Source: Actinomadura macrotermitis
GTDB taxonomy: Bacteria; Actinomycetota; Actinomycetes; Streptosporangiales; Streptosporangiaceae
NCBI RefSeq assembly: GCF_009604375.1
Contig: NZ_WEGH01000001.1
Location: forward strand, 1,488,001-1,552,000
Direction: 5' to 3'
DNA: 64,000 nucleotides
Shown here: piece after piece, positions 1-8,522 of the stretch
Layout of the letters: each line of letters opens with the position of its first letter
How positions within the stretch are numbered: position 1 is the first letter of the stretch
Program-made: the position numbers and the translations under genes
The notes under the pieces: model-generated
Database searches by the model: none
Seen by the model: only the letters and a program-made list of their open reading frames with translations
What the model was told of the DNA's origin: nothing

Positions 1-445
1 CCCAGGCCGCCGGTGTCGCGAACCCGTACGGCAGGTGCCAGGAGAACTCCAGGCCGGTCGAGTCGGCGCGTGAGGACGGGCTGGCCTGCCCGAACCGGTG
101 CCCGGAGCGCTCGTTGAACGCCCGGTAGCAGACGACGACGTCGGCCTGGCCCGTCGCGACGGCCATCGCGGCGTGCGCGACGGTCCCGCAGGCCGCGCCG
201 CCGCCGTAGTCGACGCGGGAGAAGAACCGCAGCGCCGGGATGCCGAGCTCGCGCTGGACGGCGATCTCGGAGTTGACGTCGGCGGTGAAGGTGACCAGGC
301 CGTCCACGTCGGCGGGGGCGAGGCCGGCGTCGCGGATCGCGGCCAGGCACGCCTCGGCGGCGAGCCGCAGCTCGGAGCGGCCGGACTCCTTGGAGAACTC
401 GGTGGCGCCGATCCCGGCGATCGCGGCCCTGCCGGAGAGCGTCAT
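1..445 (-). CDS. ltp2: Thiolase-fold steroid side-chain aldolase Ltp2 (3' end outside window)
   Basis: Only the first 148 residues are present; the gene runs off the left edge. The reading frame begins MTLSGRAAIAGIGATEFSK and continues with a thiolase-like N-terminal half, including a CGTVAHAAMAV segment and an NERSGHRFG segment typical of the lipid-transfer (SCP-x/Ltp) thiolase branch. In mycobacteria Ltp2 is the retro-aldolase that, with the DUF35 domain of ChsH2, releases propionyl-CoA from the last side-chain intermediate of cholesterol. The ATG overlaps the upstream stop codon by 4 bp (ATGA), so it should be translated together with the chsH2-chsH1 fusion. Gene order matches the mycobacterial igr operon. 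The name rests on order plus the N-terminus; catalytic residues lie outside the window. Confidence 0.82.
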   Translation of the reverse strand, partial: MTLSGRAAIAGIGATEFSKESGRSELRLAAEACLAAIRDAGLAPADVDGLVTFTADVNSEIAVQRELGIPALRFFSRVDYGGGAACGTVAHAAMAVATGQADVVVCYRAFNERSGHRFGQASPSSRADSTGLEFSWHLPYGFATPAAW

Positions 446-1716
446 GCGTCCTCCTTGAATCGGACGGTGGCGGTGACGTGGTCGCCGAGGCTCACCGCGC
501 CGCGCACCGTGAGGGTGTGCTCGTCCACGCGCTCGCCGGTGAGGGTGAGGGTGTCGCCCGCGTAGGCGGGGACGCCGAGCCGCACCGCGATGCCCGCCAG
601 GGTCGCGCCCGGGACGGTCTCCAGGGCGTGGCGCTGCACGAGGCCCATGGTGGTGAGGATGTTGAGGAAGATGTCCTTGGAGCCCTGCGCGCGGGCGAGG
701 GCGGTGTCGTGGTGCACCGGGGTGAAGTCGCGGGTGGCGAGCGCCGACGCGATCACGAAGGTGGGGGTGAGCGGGATCGGCCGGCCCTCGGGTTCGGGCG
801 GCTCCTCCACGACGGGGTCCGGGGCGTCCGCCGGGGTCCACTGCGGCAGGACGAGCTCGTCGTCCATCCGCTCGAAGACCAGCCGGACCGGCATGCCGAT
901 CCCCACGTCGTCCGGCGGGCATCCGTTGACGTTGCCGACGACGCGGACGCCCTCGGCCAGCTCGACCACCGCGACGACGTAGGGCGGCGTGCGGCCCGGC
1001 ACCGGCGGGTGGTGGTGCACGACGTAGGAGTGGACGACGCCCCGGCCCGAGGCCACGATGAAGTCGCGGTTCACCGAGTGGCAGGACGGGCACATCGGCC
1101 CCGGCGGGTGCCGGAGCGTTCCACAGTCCGCGCACCGCTGGATCCGCAGCTCACCGGCGTTGACGCCGTCCCAGTAGAACTGCGTGTCGCGTCCGATCGC
1201 GGGCTGCATCGGGTACTTGCCGCTTTTCTTCGGGGCGGCGGCGGAGCGCTTGCGCGGCTGGAACTTCAGCACCCGGAACAGCATCTCGGCGACGCGCTCG
1301 TCGTTCTCGTCGTACCAGGACTGGTACCAGGTGACGAAGTAGCCCTCGCCCATCGCGGTCTTCTTCGGCCCGGCGACGCCCCCGAACCGCATGGTGGAGG
1401 TGAGCCGCTCGCCGATCTTCACATAGCGGTCGTAGGTCTGCTCGCAGTTGGTCGCGACGACGCCGGTGTAGCCGCTGGCGTTCAGCAGCCGGAGGGGTTC
1501 GTCGGCGATCGAGCCCTGCTTGGGGACGCCGAGCCCCGGCATCGACCAGACCTGGATCATCGCGGGCGGCGCGACGTCGTCCCAGGTCCCGGTGTCGCCG
1601 AGGGCCTGCGTCCAGTTGCGGATCATGGCCGCGTTCACCGGGTCCGGGCACGGCGCGGCGGGCTGCTCGCCGAGCGCGGTGAGGCGTTCGGCGAGCGCGG
1701 TCAGCTCGTGGTGCAC
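442..1716 (-). CDS. chsH2-chsH1: Fused steroid enoyl-CoA hydratase ChsH2-ChsH1 (MaoC - DUF35 - MaoC)
   Basis: The 424-residue protein has three parts. Residues about 1-155 form a MaoC-like N-terminal half. Residues about 190-295 form a DUF35 unit with a zinc ribbon (CADC and CPSC pairs) and an OB fold. Residues about 310-424 form a second MaoC-like domain containing ATRDFTPVHHD and QGSKDIFLNILT. In Mycobacterium tuberculosis the first two parts are ChsH2 (Rv3542c) and the last is ChsH1 (Rv3541c); here they are one polypeptide. The heteromer hydrates the 3-oxo-cholest-derived 17-propenoyl-CoA, and the DUF35 part partners Ltp2. The start is GTG with AAGGAGA six bases upstream, 9 bp after chsE2. 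Fusion is seen directly; substrate is inferred from homology and operon context. Confidence 0.88.
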   Translation of the reverse strand: MHHELTALAERLTALGEQPAAPCPDPVNAAMIRNWTQALGDTGTWDDVAPPAMIQVWSMPGLGVPKQGSIADEPLRLLNASGYTGVVATNCEQTYDRYVKIGERLTSTMRFGGVAGPKKTAMGEGYFVTWYQSWYDENDERVAEMLFRVLKFQPRKRSAAAPKKSGKYPMQPAIGRDTQFYWDGVNAGELRIQRCADCGTLRHPPGPMCPSCHSVNRDFIVASGRGVVHSYVVHHHPPVPGRTPPYVVAVVELAEGVRVVGNVNGCPPDDVGIGMPVRLVFERMDDELVLPQWTPADAPDPVVEEPPEPEGRPIPLTPTFVIASALATRDFTPVHHDTALARAQGSKDIFLNILTTMGLVQRHALETVPGATLAGIAVRLGVPAYAGDTLTLTGERVDEHTLTVRGAVSLGDHVTATVRFKEDA

Positions 1717-1725
1717 CAGGTCTCC

Positions 1726-2898
1726 TTAACGCGGGGCGCGGGGCAGGCCGAGGCCGATCATCGCGATCAGCTCGCGCTGGATCTCGTTGACGCCGCCGCC
1801 GAAGGTCAGCACGACGGCGCCCTTGACGCCGTGGTCGAGGCGCTCGACGAAGTCCGCGGTCGCCGGGTCGCCCGGGTCGCCGTAGCGGGCGAGGACGTCG
1901 CCGACGATCCGGCCGACGTCCTGCATCCGCTCCGAGCCGTAGATCTTGGTGGCGGACGCGTCGGCGGCGCCCAGCCAGCCGAGGTCCATGTTCGCCGCGA
2001 CCTGCCAGTTGAGGAACTCGTTGACGCGCAGGTAGGCGTACACCTGCGCGACCGCGCGCCGCACGGCCGGCTCCTCGATCAGCGGCCGGCCGTCGCGGCC
2101 GGCGGCGGTGCGCGCCCATTTCTCGAACCGGTCGTAGGTGTGGCCGATGTTGCCGGCCGGGCCGAGCGTGACGCGCTCGTGGTTGAGCTGGTTGACGATC
2201 AGGTCCCAGCCCTTGTTCTCCTCGCCGACGACCATGTCCACCGGGACGCGCACGTCGCTGTAGTAGGTGGAGTTGGTGTGGTGGCGGCCGTCCATCGTCA
2301 CGATCGGCGTCCAGGAGAAGCCCGGGTCGGCGCAGTCGACGATGAGCATCGTGATGCCCTTGTGCTTCTTGGCGTCGGGGTCGGTGCGGGCGGCGAGCCA
2401 GATGTAGTCGGAGTAGTGCGCCCCCGACGTGAAGATCTTCTGGCCGTTGACGACGTAGTGGTCGCCGTCCTTGACGGCCGTGGTGCGCAGCGACGCCAGG
2501 TCGGTGCCGGCGCCGGGCTCGCTGTAGCCGATGGCGAAGTGGCACTCCCCGGCCAGGATCCGCGGCAGGAAGAACGCCTTCTGCTCGTCGGTGCCGTACT
2601 GCAGGATCGTCGGCGCGACCGAGTTCAGCGTGATGATCGGGTAGGGCACCTCGGCGCGGGCGATCTCGTTGGCGAAGATCTGCTGCTCCATCGGGCCGTA
2701 GCCGCGCCCGCCGTACTCCTTCGGCCAGGCGACGCCGAGCATGCCGTCACGGCCGAGGCGCTTGCAGTGCGCCATGTAGTGCTCGCCGAACGGGTCGCCC
2801 GCGATCTGCGCGCGCTGCTCGGCGGTCAGGCAGGCGCGGAAGTACTCGCGCAGCTCGGCGCGCAGCTTCTTCTGCTCGTCGGTCAGGTCGATGAACAT
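1726..2898 (-). CDS. chsE2: Acyl-CoA dehydrogenase ChsE2 (FadE29-like)
   Basis: This 390-residue acyl-CoA dehydrogenase strongly resembles mycobacterial FadE29. It starts MFIDLTDEQ and shares HFAIGYSEPGAGTDLASLRT, NGQKIFTSGAHYSDYIWLA and the C-terminal FGGGVNEIQRELIA segment. FadE29 (ChsE2) and FadE28 (ChsE1) form the heterotetramer that dehydrogenates the three-carbon steroid side chain attached to CoA. The glutamate in NQLNHERV lies where the FadE29 catalytic base is expected. I use ATG at 2898 rather than GTG at 2901, because the AGGAGG is better spaced and the protein start matches FadE29. The stop of chsE1 overlaps this start, indicating coupled translation of the two subunits. Confidence 0.88.
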   Translation of the reverse strand: MFIDLTDEQKKLRAELREYFRACLTAEQRAQIAGDPFGEHYMAHCKRLGRDGMLGVAWPKEYGGRGYGPMEQQIFANEIARAEVPYPIITLNSVAPTILQYGTDEQKAFFLPRILAGECHFAIGYSEPGAGTDLASLRTTAVKDGDHYVVNGQKIFTSGAHYSDYIWLAARTDPDAKKHKGITMLIVDCADPGFSWTPIVTMDGRHHTNSTYYSDVRVPVDMVVGEENKGWDLIVNQLNHERVTLGPAGNIGHTYDRFEKWARTAAGRDGRPLIEEPAVRRAVAQVYAYLRVNEFLNWQVAANMDLGWLGAADASATKIYGSERMQDVGRIVGDVLARYGDPGDPATADFVERLDHGVKGAVVLTFGGGVNEIQRELIAMIGLGLPRAPR

Positions 2899-3989
2899 CA
2901 CGCCTCCTGCGCGACGAGGGTGCCGAGGGTGTCGAGCTGCTGCTCCGCGCCGCCGAGCAGGTGCCCGGCCTGTTTGGCCCAGGCGAAGTAGCGGTGCAGG
3001 GGGTAGGTGACGTCCAGGCCGATACCGCCGTGCAGGTGCTGGCAGGTGTACAGGGCCTTGACGACGGCGTCGGCGGCGTTGAACGCGGCGATCGTGAGGA
3101 CCTCGTCGACGTCGTCCCAGCCTTCGGCGAGGCGCCAGGCGCCCGCCCAGACGGCCACGTCCAGCGCGCGCTTGGCGATGTAGACGTCGCCGATGTTCAT
3201 GGTGACGGCCTGGAACTGCGCGAGCGGCCGGTCGAACTGCTCGCGGGTCTTGACGTATTCGGTGGTGAGTTTCAGCGCGCCCTCGATGACGCCGGAGGAC
3301 AGCGCGACCGCGCCCGCGACGGCCGAGCGGCGCAGGGTGTCCCAGGCGCCGTCGCCGAGCAGCGCGTCCGGGCCGACGCGCACGTCGTTCAGCTCCACGC
3401 GCGAAAGGGGCTCGGTCGTCGCCGACGGCTGCGGCGTGAGGGTCGTCGCGCCGGGCTCGACGAGGAAGACGCGGACGGCTCCGTCCAGCACGGCCGGGAC
3501 CAGGATGCGCTCGGCCTCGGCGGCGTAGGGGACGAAGGTCTTCACACCGTTCAGGACGTGGCCGTCGCCGTCCGCGCGGGCGGTGGCGCGGACCTCGCCC
3601 GCCGGACCGGGCTCCCGGTAGGCGCCCGTGAAGATCGCCTCGCCTTCGGTGAGCGGCGCGAGCAGCGCGATCTGCGCGTCGGTGCCGTGCGCGGCGATCG
3701 GCGCGGCGGCCAGCGCCAGCGACGCGTATGCCGGGACGGGCGCGACGTGCGCGCCGATCTCGCGCAGGATCACCGTCAGCTCGACCGGGCCGAGGCCCGC
3801 CCCGCCGGCCCGCTCGGGCAGCACCGCGCCGAGCAGCCCGGCCTGCGCGAGGGCCTTCCAGACCGCGCCGTCGTAGCCGGCGCCGCCCTTCTCGAAGGCC
3901 TCCAGGCGCTGCGGGGCGGCCTCGCGCGCGAGCAGGCCGGCGGCGAGACCCTGCAGCTCACGCTGCGCCTCGTCGAGGTTGAAGTCCAC
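2898..3989 (-). CDS. chsE1: Acyl-CoA dehydrogenase ChsE1 (FadE28-like)
   Basis: A 363-residue acyl-CoA dehydrogenase starting MDFNLDEAQREL at a GTG codon directly abutting the fadD17 stop. It has the usual three-domain layout, with EYVKTREQFDRPLAQFQAV and HLHGGIGLDVTYPLHRYF in the C-terminal helical domain. It is shorter and more divergent than its neighbour, as FadE28 is relative to FadE29. In mycobacteria FadE28 is the partner subunit of FadE29, forming an alpha2beta2 dehydrogenase for the steroid isopropanoyl-CoA side chain. The subunit role is inferred from order (fadE28 before fadE29 before chsH2) and from sequence type. Confidence 0.83.
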   Translation of the reverse strand: MDFNLDEAQRELQGLAAGLLAREAAPQRLEAFEKGGAGYDGAVWKALAQAGLLGAVLPERAGGAGLGPVELTVILREIGAHVAPVPAYASLALAAAPIAAHGTDAQIALLAPLTEGEAIFTGAYREPGPAGEVRATARADGDGHVLNGVKTFVPYAAEAERILVPAVLDGAVRVFLVEPGATTLTPQPSATTEPLSRVELNDVRVGPDALLGDGAWDTLRRSAVAGAVALSSGVIEGALKLTTEYVKTREQFDRPLAQFQAVTMNIGDVYIAKRALDVAVWAGAWRLAEGWDDVDEVLTIAAFNAADAVVKALYTCQHLHGGIGLDVTYPLHRYFAWAKQAGHLLGGAEQQLDTLGTLVAQEA

Positions 3990-5603
3990 TCATCCGCTCC
4001 CTTCCAGGAGGTGCAGGCGGCCGCGCCGCGCGAACTCCTCGCGCAGGCGGGCCGCGTCGCCAGGGGTCATGCGGCGGTAGGCCAGGTCGCGGCCGGGCCG
4101 CCACCACACGGGGTCGCCGGTGCGCCAGCCGTCGCGCGCCAGCCGGCGTTTGAGGATCTTGTTGGACGCGGTCGCGGGCAGCTCCGCGGCGACCCGCACG
4201 TACCGGGGCGGCCACTTGGCGCCGAGGCCGGGCAGGGCGCGCAGGTGCGCGGCGAACGCCTCGGGGTCGAAGGAGTCGGCGGCCAGGGCGAGCATCACCT
4301 GGTCGCCGGACGCGGCGTCGGGCACCCCGTAGACGGCGAGCTGGCGGACGCCGGGCAGGCCCGCCAGGGCGCGCTCCACCTGGACGGCGCCGAAGTTCTC
4401 GCCGTCCACGCGGAGCCGGTCGGCGGTGCGGCCGACGAAGAACGCGTACCCGTTCTCGTCGGCGTAGGCGTGGTCGCCGCTCCAGAACATGCCGTCGCGC
4501 AGGCGGTCGGGGGCGTCCTCGTTGTAGTAGCCGTCGAACAGGCCGGGGCCCGCGGTGCCGACGAGCTCGCCGACGGCCTCGTCGGGGTTGAGCAGGCGGC
4601 CCGCGTCGTCGAACCGGGCGGGCGGGCACTCCGCGCCGGTGTCGGGGTTCAGCACGCGGACGCCGTCGGTCAGCCTGCCGAGCGCGCCGGGCGGGCCGGA
4701 CGGGTCCGGGGAGAAGGCGATGGCGGTCTCGGAGGAGCCGTAGGCGTCGATGACGTAGCAGCCGAAGCGCTCCTTGAACGCGGCCTGCTCGGCGGGGGCG
4801 GCCTCGTTACCGAAGGCGATCTTCAGGGGGTTGTCGGCGTCGTCCGGTTTCGCCGGAGTGGCCAGCGCGTAGGACAGGGCCTTGCCGACGTAGTGCAGGT
4901 AGGTGCAGCCGTGCGCGCGGACGTCCGGGAGCAGGCCGGAGGCGGAGAACTTCGAGCGGACGACGAGGGTGGCGCCGGCGGCGAGCGCGGGCGCGTACGC
5001 CGCCATGATCGCGCCGGAGTGGAACAGCGGCATCGGGCAGTAGACGACGTCATCGGCCTTCAGCAGCCGGCCCGCCAGGTTCTCCCCGGGGACGACGACC
5101 TTGCGGTGCGTGACCCGGACGGCGCGCGGGCGGCCGGAGGTGCCCGACGTGAAGATCAGCATGAGCAGCGTGGCGTCGGTGATGCCCGAGATGTCGGGCA
5201 GCGGCGCCTGGCCGGGCAGCGCGTATCCGGGGCCGTCGATGTCGATCACGGTGCCCAGCCCCTCGGCCAGGCCGGCGTGGCAGGCCTGGGTCAGGACCAG
5301 GTCGCAGTCGGCGCGGGCGGCGTCCTCGGCCAGCTCGGCGGCACTGCGGGTCGGGTTCAGCGCGACGATCACGTCACCCGACAGGGCCGCCCCGCCGATG
5401 AGGAACACCAGCTCGGGGACGTTGTCGAGCAGGACGCCGGCGTGCACGGGCCGGCCGCCGGCGCGGCGGGCGGTGAGCCAGGCGGCGCGGCGGGCGCACT
5501 CGGCCACGACCTCGGCCCAGCTCCACGAGCGGCCGTCGCCGGCGTGGACCAGCCCGGTCCGCCCGTCGGCCGCGCGGGCCGCCAGCAGCCTGCCCACCGT
5601 CAT
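3990..5603 (-). CDS. fadD17: Steroid-related acyl-CoA ligase FadD17-like
   Basis: A 537-residue AMP-forming ligase (ANL family). The P-loop motif LIFTSGTSGRPRAVRVTHRK, the AYGSSETA motif (A5) and the SGDHAY/GRTADRLRVDGEN region (A7-A8) are present, with a C-terminal lysine in NKILKRRL. Blocks such as YVGKALSYALATP and DDADNPL match mycobacterial FadD17, a ligase for cholesterol side-chain acids in the KstR regulon. The ATG has GGGAGGTGG upstream. It is the first gene of the operon and carries a KstR-type palindrome 25 bp upstream. It should generate the CoA thioester used by the downstream ChsE1/E2, ChsH and Ltp2. Exact chain-length specificity is unknown. Confidence 0.85.
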   Translation of the reverse strand: MTVGRLLAARAADGRTGLVHAGDGRSWSWAEVVAECARRAAWLTARRAGGRPVHAGVLLDNVPELVFLIGGAALSGDVIVALNPTRSAAELAEDAARADCDLVLTQACHAGLAEGLGTVIDIDGPGYALPGQAPLPDISGITDATLLMLIFTSGTSGRPRAVRVTHRKVVVPGENLAGRLLKADDVVYCPMPLFHSGAIMAAYAPALAAGATLVVRSKFSASGLLPDVRAHGCTYLHYVGKALSYALATPAKPDDADNPLKIAFGNEAAPAEQAAFKERFGCYVIDAYGSSETAIAFSPDPSGPPGALGRLTDGVRVLNPDTGAECPPARFDDAGRLLNPDEAVGELVGTAGPGLFDGYYNEDAPDRLRDGMFWSGDHAYADENGYAFFVGRTADRLRVDGENFGAVQVERALAGLPGVRQLAVYGVPDAASGDQVMLALAADSFDPEAFAAHLRALPGLGAKWPPRYVRVAAELPATASNKILKRRLARDGWRTGDPVWWRPGRDLAYRRMTPGDAARLREEFARRGRLHLLEGSG

Positions 5604-5627
5604 CGGCGACCACCTCCCGGCGGCAAA

Positions 5628-5645
5628 ACTAGAACAGATTCTAGT
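5628..5645. promoter_or_regulatory. KstR-type operator upstream of fadD17
   Basis: An 18-bp inverted repeat, ACTAGAACAGATTCTAGT, lies 25 bp upstream of the fadD17 start. Its core TAGAAC-AG-ATTCTA fits the KstR box TnnAACnnGTTnnA with one changed base in the right half. The divergent gene at 5823 encodes a KstR-like repressor. The site is AT-rich against a very GC-rich background and is well placed to block transcription. Confidence 0.75.
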
Positions 5646-5743
5646 CTGTGTCCAGGGGCGTGATCACCGCCGGAAGGACCCCGGTTCGCCACGGATGTCA
5701 GGGTTCACTGACCGGCCGCCGCAAACCCTCGCGCACGCAATCA

Positions 5744-5757
5744 GATAACACGTTCTC
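5744..5757. promoter_or_regulatory. Second KstR-type box, upstream of kstR
   Basis: The 14-mer GATAACACGTTCTC keeps the AACnnGTT core of the KstR box, with mismatches only at the two outermost positions. It sits 66 bp before the kstR start at 5823, where an autoregulatory site would be expected. Autoregulation is inferred. Confidence 0.55.
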
Positions 5758-5822
5758 ACCGGCCCTGTAAGCTGTCCCGCAAGCGGGCGCGACGGCCCGC
5801 GCGACCGTTGAGGGGACCGACC

Positions 5823-6428
5823 GTGACCGCAGAGCCGACAGCGACCGAGGACAAGCCGTCCGGCGCGCGGTCCCGCAGCCAGCACCAGCGGCGCAAGCGC
5901 ATCGTGCAGGCGGCCGCCGCGCTCGCCTCGCGCGGCGGCGTGGAGGCCATGCAGATGCGCACGGTCGCCGAGCGCGCGGGCGTCGCGCTCGGCACCCTGT
6001 ACCGGTACTTCCCGTCCAAGATGGACCTGGTCGTCGCGGTCGTCAGCGAGGAGCTGGACCTGCTGGAGGGCAGCATCGAGCGCCGCCCGCCGCGCACCGA
6101 CGCGCCGCCGCAGCGCGCGGTCGACGTGCTGATGCGCGCCACCCGCGGCCTGATGCGCGAGCCGGAGCTGGCCGAGGCGCTGATCCGCTCGCTGCTGCTG
6201 TCGGACGTCAAGACCGACTTCGGCGACCGGATGACCGGCCTGCTGCTGCGCGCCTCCGTCGGCCCCGACAGCGAGGTGCCCGCGGGCGACCGGCGGCGGG
6301 TGCTGGCCAAGGCACTGTCCAGCGTGTGGACGATGGAGATGATCGAGATGCTCCGCGGCCACGCCACCGCCGAGGAGATCCAGGTCCGCCTGGAGACCGC
6401 CGCCGCCCGCCTCCTCGCCGACTTCTGA
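5823..6428 (+). CDS. kstR: TetR-family repressor, KstR-like
   Basis: A 201-residue TetR-family protein. The N-terminal helix-turn-helix (about residues 15-65) reads QRRKRIVQAAAALASRGG, then MQMRTVAERAGVALGTLY and RYFPSK, which is very close to mycobacterial KstR. KstR represses upper cholesterol catabolism genes and is released by a steroid-CoA ligand. I choose GTG at 5823, with GAGGGG seven bases upstream, over a TTG at 5808. It is divergent from the fadD17-ltp2 operon, with KstR-type palindromes between them. Its ligand-binding half is less conserved than the DNA-binding half, so ligand identity is inferred. Confidence 0.87.
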   Translation: MTAEPTATEDKPSGARSRSQHQRRKRIVQAAAALASRGGVEAMQMRTVAERAGVALGTLYRYFPSKMDLVVAVVSEELDLLEGSIERRPPRTDAPPQRAVDVLMRATRGLMREPELAEALIRSLLLSDVKTDFGDRMTGLLLRASVGPDSEVPAGDRRRVLAKALSSVWTMEMIEMLRGHATAEEIQVRLETAAARLLADF

Positions 6429-6440
6429 CCGTGCTGACGG

Positions 6441-6481
6441 CCCTGCGGGGCGCGGCTCCGAGGTGGGCGCACCCCGCAGGG
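6441..6481. terminator. Hairpin between convergent kstR and anti-sigma-like gene
   Basis: Arms CCCTGCGGGG (6441-6450) and CCCCGCAGGG (6472-6481) are perfect complements around a 21-base loop. The hairpin sits between the kstR stop and the converging gene's stop, so it may end transcription from both sides. No T-run follows. Confidence 0.6.
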
Positions 6482-6489
6482 GCGTCGTT

Positions 6490-7467
6490 CTAGGGACGTT
6501 GGCCAGGGCGGTCGACCACCGCCACCTTGGTGCGGGCGGCGATGAGCTGGATCGTGCCCTTCTTGACCGTCGAGGTGCCGTCCATGCCCGTGCTCGTGTG
6601 GTCCTTGATCGCGATGGAGCGCTCGCCGACGTAGGCGTAGGTCCTGGCGTCCAGCAGCACCTCCTCGCGGAGCCAGCCCTCGGTGACCCGGCCGACCGCG
6701 ATCGCCGGGTGCCCGAGTGCGTCCACCCGGCCGGGGACGAGCTTGACGCCGGGTATCAGGGCGATCGCCTTGAACACCAGCGACAGCCGCCGCGCCGGCA
6801 CCTCGTGCTCGCGCACCATGGCGTTCAGCCGGCCGAACACCTCGCCCTGCACGACCGGGTCGCGTTCGTCCTCCCTACCGCCGGGGACCTGGCCGTAGGC
6901 CCAGTGCAGCATGGTGCGGCCGTCGGTCACGTCCGCCGGAACCGGGTCGCTCAGCGGCCTGGTCGTGAGCCTGCCCGCATCCTCCTCCGCCGCCTCCTTC
7001 CCGTCGGCCCGCCACCACGAGCGAACCACCCGGGTCCGTAGTCCGTCTGTAGGCCGCTCCACACGCGCCTTGTGGGCGGTGCCGGGGTAGCGGTCGGTGA
7101 CCTCGGTGTAGATCCACTGCTCGGGGCGGGCGGCGGTGCCCTGAGCGGCGAGCGCCGCGCGGTCCAGCGCCTCGGCGGCGTTGGCGACGGGGCCGGGCGG
7201 GATGCCCGGGATGACCGGGCGGGGGCGGCCGTGCCCGTCCGAGCCGCCGGTCTGCACCACCGTCACGCCCGCGACGGCCGCGGCGGCGACCGCGCCGACG
7301 ACGGCGACGCGCAGGCCGAGCCGGCGCCGCCGCCGGGCGGGCGCGGGTGCGAGCGCGGCCGTCCCGGCGGCGCGGGCGAGGAGGGCGGCGCGGGCGGCGT
7401 CGTGCGCGGCGCGCGACGGCGGCGCCGGGGCCTCCCAGGCGTCGTGCAGGATGTCCAGGTCGTTCAT
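6490..7467 (-). CDS. CU044_5270-type membrane protein, putative anti-sigma partner
   Basis: A 325-residue protein with a short cytoplasmic N-terminus, an arginine-rich stretch (ARRRRRLGLR) followed by one membrane segment (about residues 52-68), and a long extracytoplasmic part. The pattern matches the CU044_5270 family, usually encoded right after ECF sigma factors in actinomycetes. The ATG overlaps the sigma-factor stop by 4 bp, so the two are co-translated. A role in restraining or sensing for that sigma factor is inferred from position; no zinc-binding anti-sigma motif is visible. Confidence 0.7.
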   Translation of the reverse strand: MNDLDILHDAWEAPAPPSRAAHDAARAALLARAAGTAALAPAPARRRRRLGLRVAVVGAVAAAAVAGVTVVQTGGSDGHGRPRPVIPGIPPGPVANAAEALDRAALAAQGTAARPEQWIYTEVTDRYPGTAHKARVERPTDGLRTRVVRSWWRADGKEAAEEDAGRLTTRPLSDPVPADVTDGRTMLHWAYGQVPGGREDERDPVVQGEVFGRLNAMVREHEVPARRLSLVFKAIALIPGVKLVPGRVDALGHPAIAVGRVTEGWLREEVLLDARTYAYVGERSIAIKDHTSTGMDGTSTVKKGTIQLIAARTKVAVVDRPGQRP

Positions 7468-8069
7468 CGGTCGAGGTCCTCTCCGAGTGAGGTGGGGTCG
7501 GTGTCGCCCAGCGCGGCGCGGATCTTCTTGCGGGCCCGGTGCAGCCGCGACCGCGCCGTCCCGGCGGGGACGCCGAGCGCCTCGCCCGCCTCCTGCACCG
7601 ACAGCTGCGCCCAGGCGACGAGCAGCAGCACGTCCCGGTCACCGTCCGCGATACCCGCCAGCGCCCGCGCCAGCGGGCCGCGCACGGCGCGGGCGTCGAG
7701 CCGCCCGGCGACCCCGTCGGCGTGGCCCTCGGTGACCTCGTCCGCGCCGGACCGGGCGAGCGCCCGGTACAGGCGGACCTCGGCGCGGTGGTGGCGCGCG
7801 ACGAGGTTGGACGCGATCCCGTACAGCCAGGGCCGGGCGTCGGGGCGGGCGGTGTCGTAGCGGTCGCGCCGGTCGAACGCGATCAGGAACGTCTCGGCCG
7901 CCACGTCGTCGGCGAGCGCCGGGCCGAGCCGGCGCGCCGCGTACCCGTGGACCGCGGTGTAGTGGCGGTCGAAGAGGGCGGCGAACGCCTCGGGCTCGCG
8001 CCGGGACCGGCCGATGACGCCGGCGTCGCTCTCCCGGCCGGCGGCGGGGGGCCGGGTCACCGCGGCCAT
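7464..8069 (-). CDS. ECF-type RNA polymerase sigma factor
   Basis: A 201-residue sigma-70 family protein. Region 2 is at about residues 28-95 (FDRHYTAVHGYAARRLG, then DDVAAETFLIAF) and region 4 at about 130-185 (DRDVLLLVAWAQLSVQEAG and GVPAGTARSRLHRARKKIR). Regions 1 and 3 are absent, which defines an ECF factor. The downstream membrane protein overlaps it by 4 bp and is its likely partner. The target promoters cannot be told from the sequence. Confidence 0.88.
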   Translation of the reverse strand: MAAVTRPPAAGRESDAGVIGRSRREPEAFAALFDRHYTAVHGYAARRLGPALADDVAAETFLIAFDRRDRYDTARPDARPWLYGIASNLVARHHRAEVRLYRALARSGADEVTEGHADGVAGRLDARAVRGPLARALAGIADGDRDVLLLVAWAQLSVQEAGEALGVPAGTARSRLHRARKKIRAALGDTDPTSLGEDLDR

Positions 8070-8202
8070 GTTCGGTTTCGTGTCATCTGCGTGCCTTCCG
8101 CATGCGGTGGGGGTCGTTGTTGGTTCGCCGTTTCCCCACGGCGCGTTCGCACCGCATTAGCCTTGGAGGGACCCCAGCTTTGGGAACGAGGAGGGTGCGC
8201 CA

Positions 8203-8439
8203 GTGACCGAGCAGGAGCCGTTCATCAGCGACGGCGTCATCATCGAGTTCATCGACGGCAAGGACGTGCCGGTGGACCACAAGGACTTCGGTGAGCGCGC
8301 CGTCGTCATGCGCGACGCCAAGAACGAGGACGGGCCGATCCTCTACTTCACCGAGGCCGAGTGGGACGCCTTCGTCGCCGGCGTCAAGGACGGCGAGTTC
8401 GACGACCTCCTGGAGGAGGAGCCCCCCGCCACGGTGTGA
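8203..8439 (+). CDS. DUF397-like small protein
   Basis: A 78-residue acidic protein starting at GTG with a GAGGAGGG ribosome-binding site. The C-terminal half, RDAKNEDGPILYFTEAEWDA followed by FVAGVKDGEFD, is typical of DUF397 proteins of actinomycetes. Such proteins often sit next to XRE regulators of the WhiJ type, but no XRE gene is adjacent here; it stands alone between a divergent sigma-factor gene and a convergent kinase gene. The function is unknown. Confidence 0.75.
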   Translation: MTEQEPFISDGVIIEFIDGKDVPVDHKDFGERAVVMRDAKNEDGPILYFTEAEWDAFVAGVKDGEFDDLLEEEPPATV

Positions 8440-8472
8440 ACCGCCCACGATCTTGTTGAGCGCGCGCGTTAC

Positions 8473-8506
8473 CGGCCCGGGGTGAGGCGAGCCTCACCCC
8501 GGGCCG
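8473..8506. terminator. Strong hairpin terminator between convergent genes
   Basis: A perfect 15-bp stem (arms CGGCCCGGGGTGAGG and CCTCACCCCGGGCCG) with a four-base loop lies between the DUF397-like gene and the kinase gene. It can work in both directions. There is no T-run, as is usual at this GC content. Confidence 0.8.
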
Positions 8507-8522
8507 ATGTCGCTACGGCGCC

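Noticed and set aside
2961..5663. A 900-codon open frame on the plus strand opposite fadD17 and chsE1.
   Set aside because: It runs through antisense of clear steroid genes, has low-complexity Gly/Arg/Val-rich sequence and no domain. It is a GC-bias shadow.
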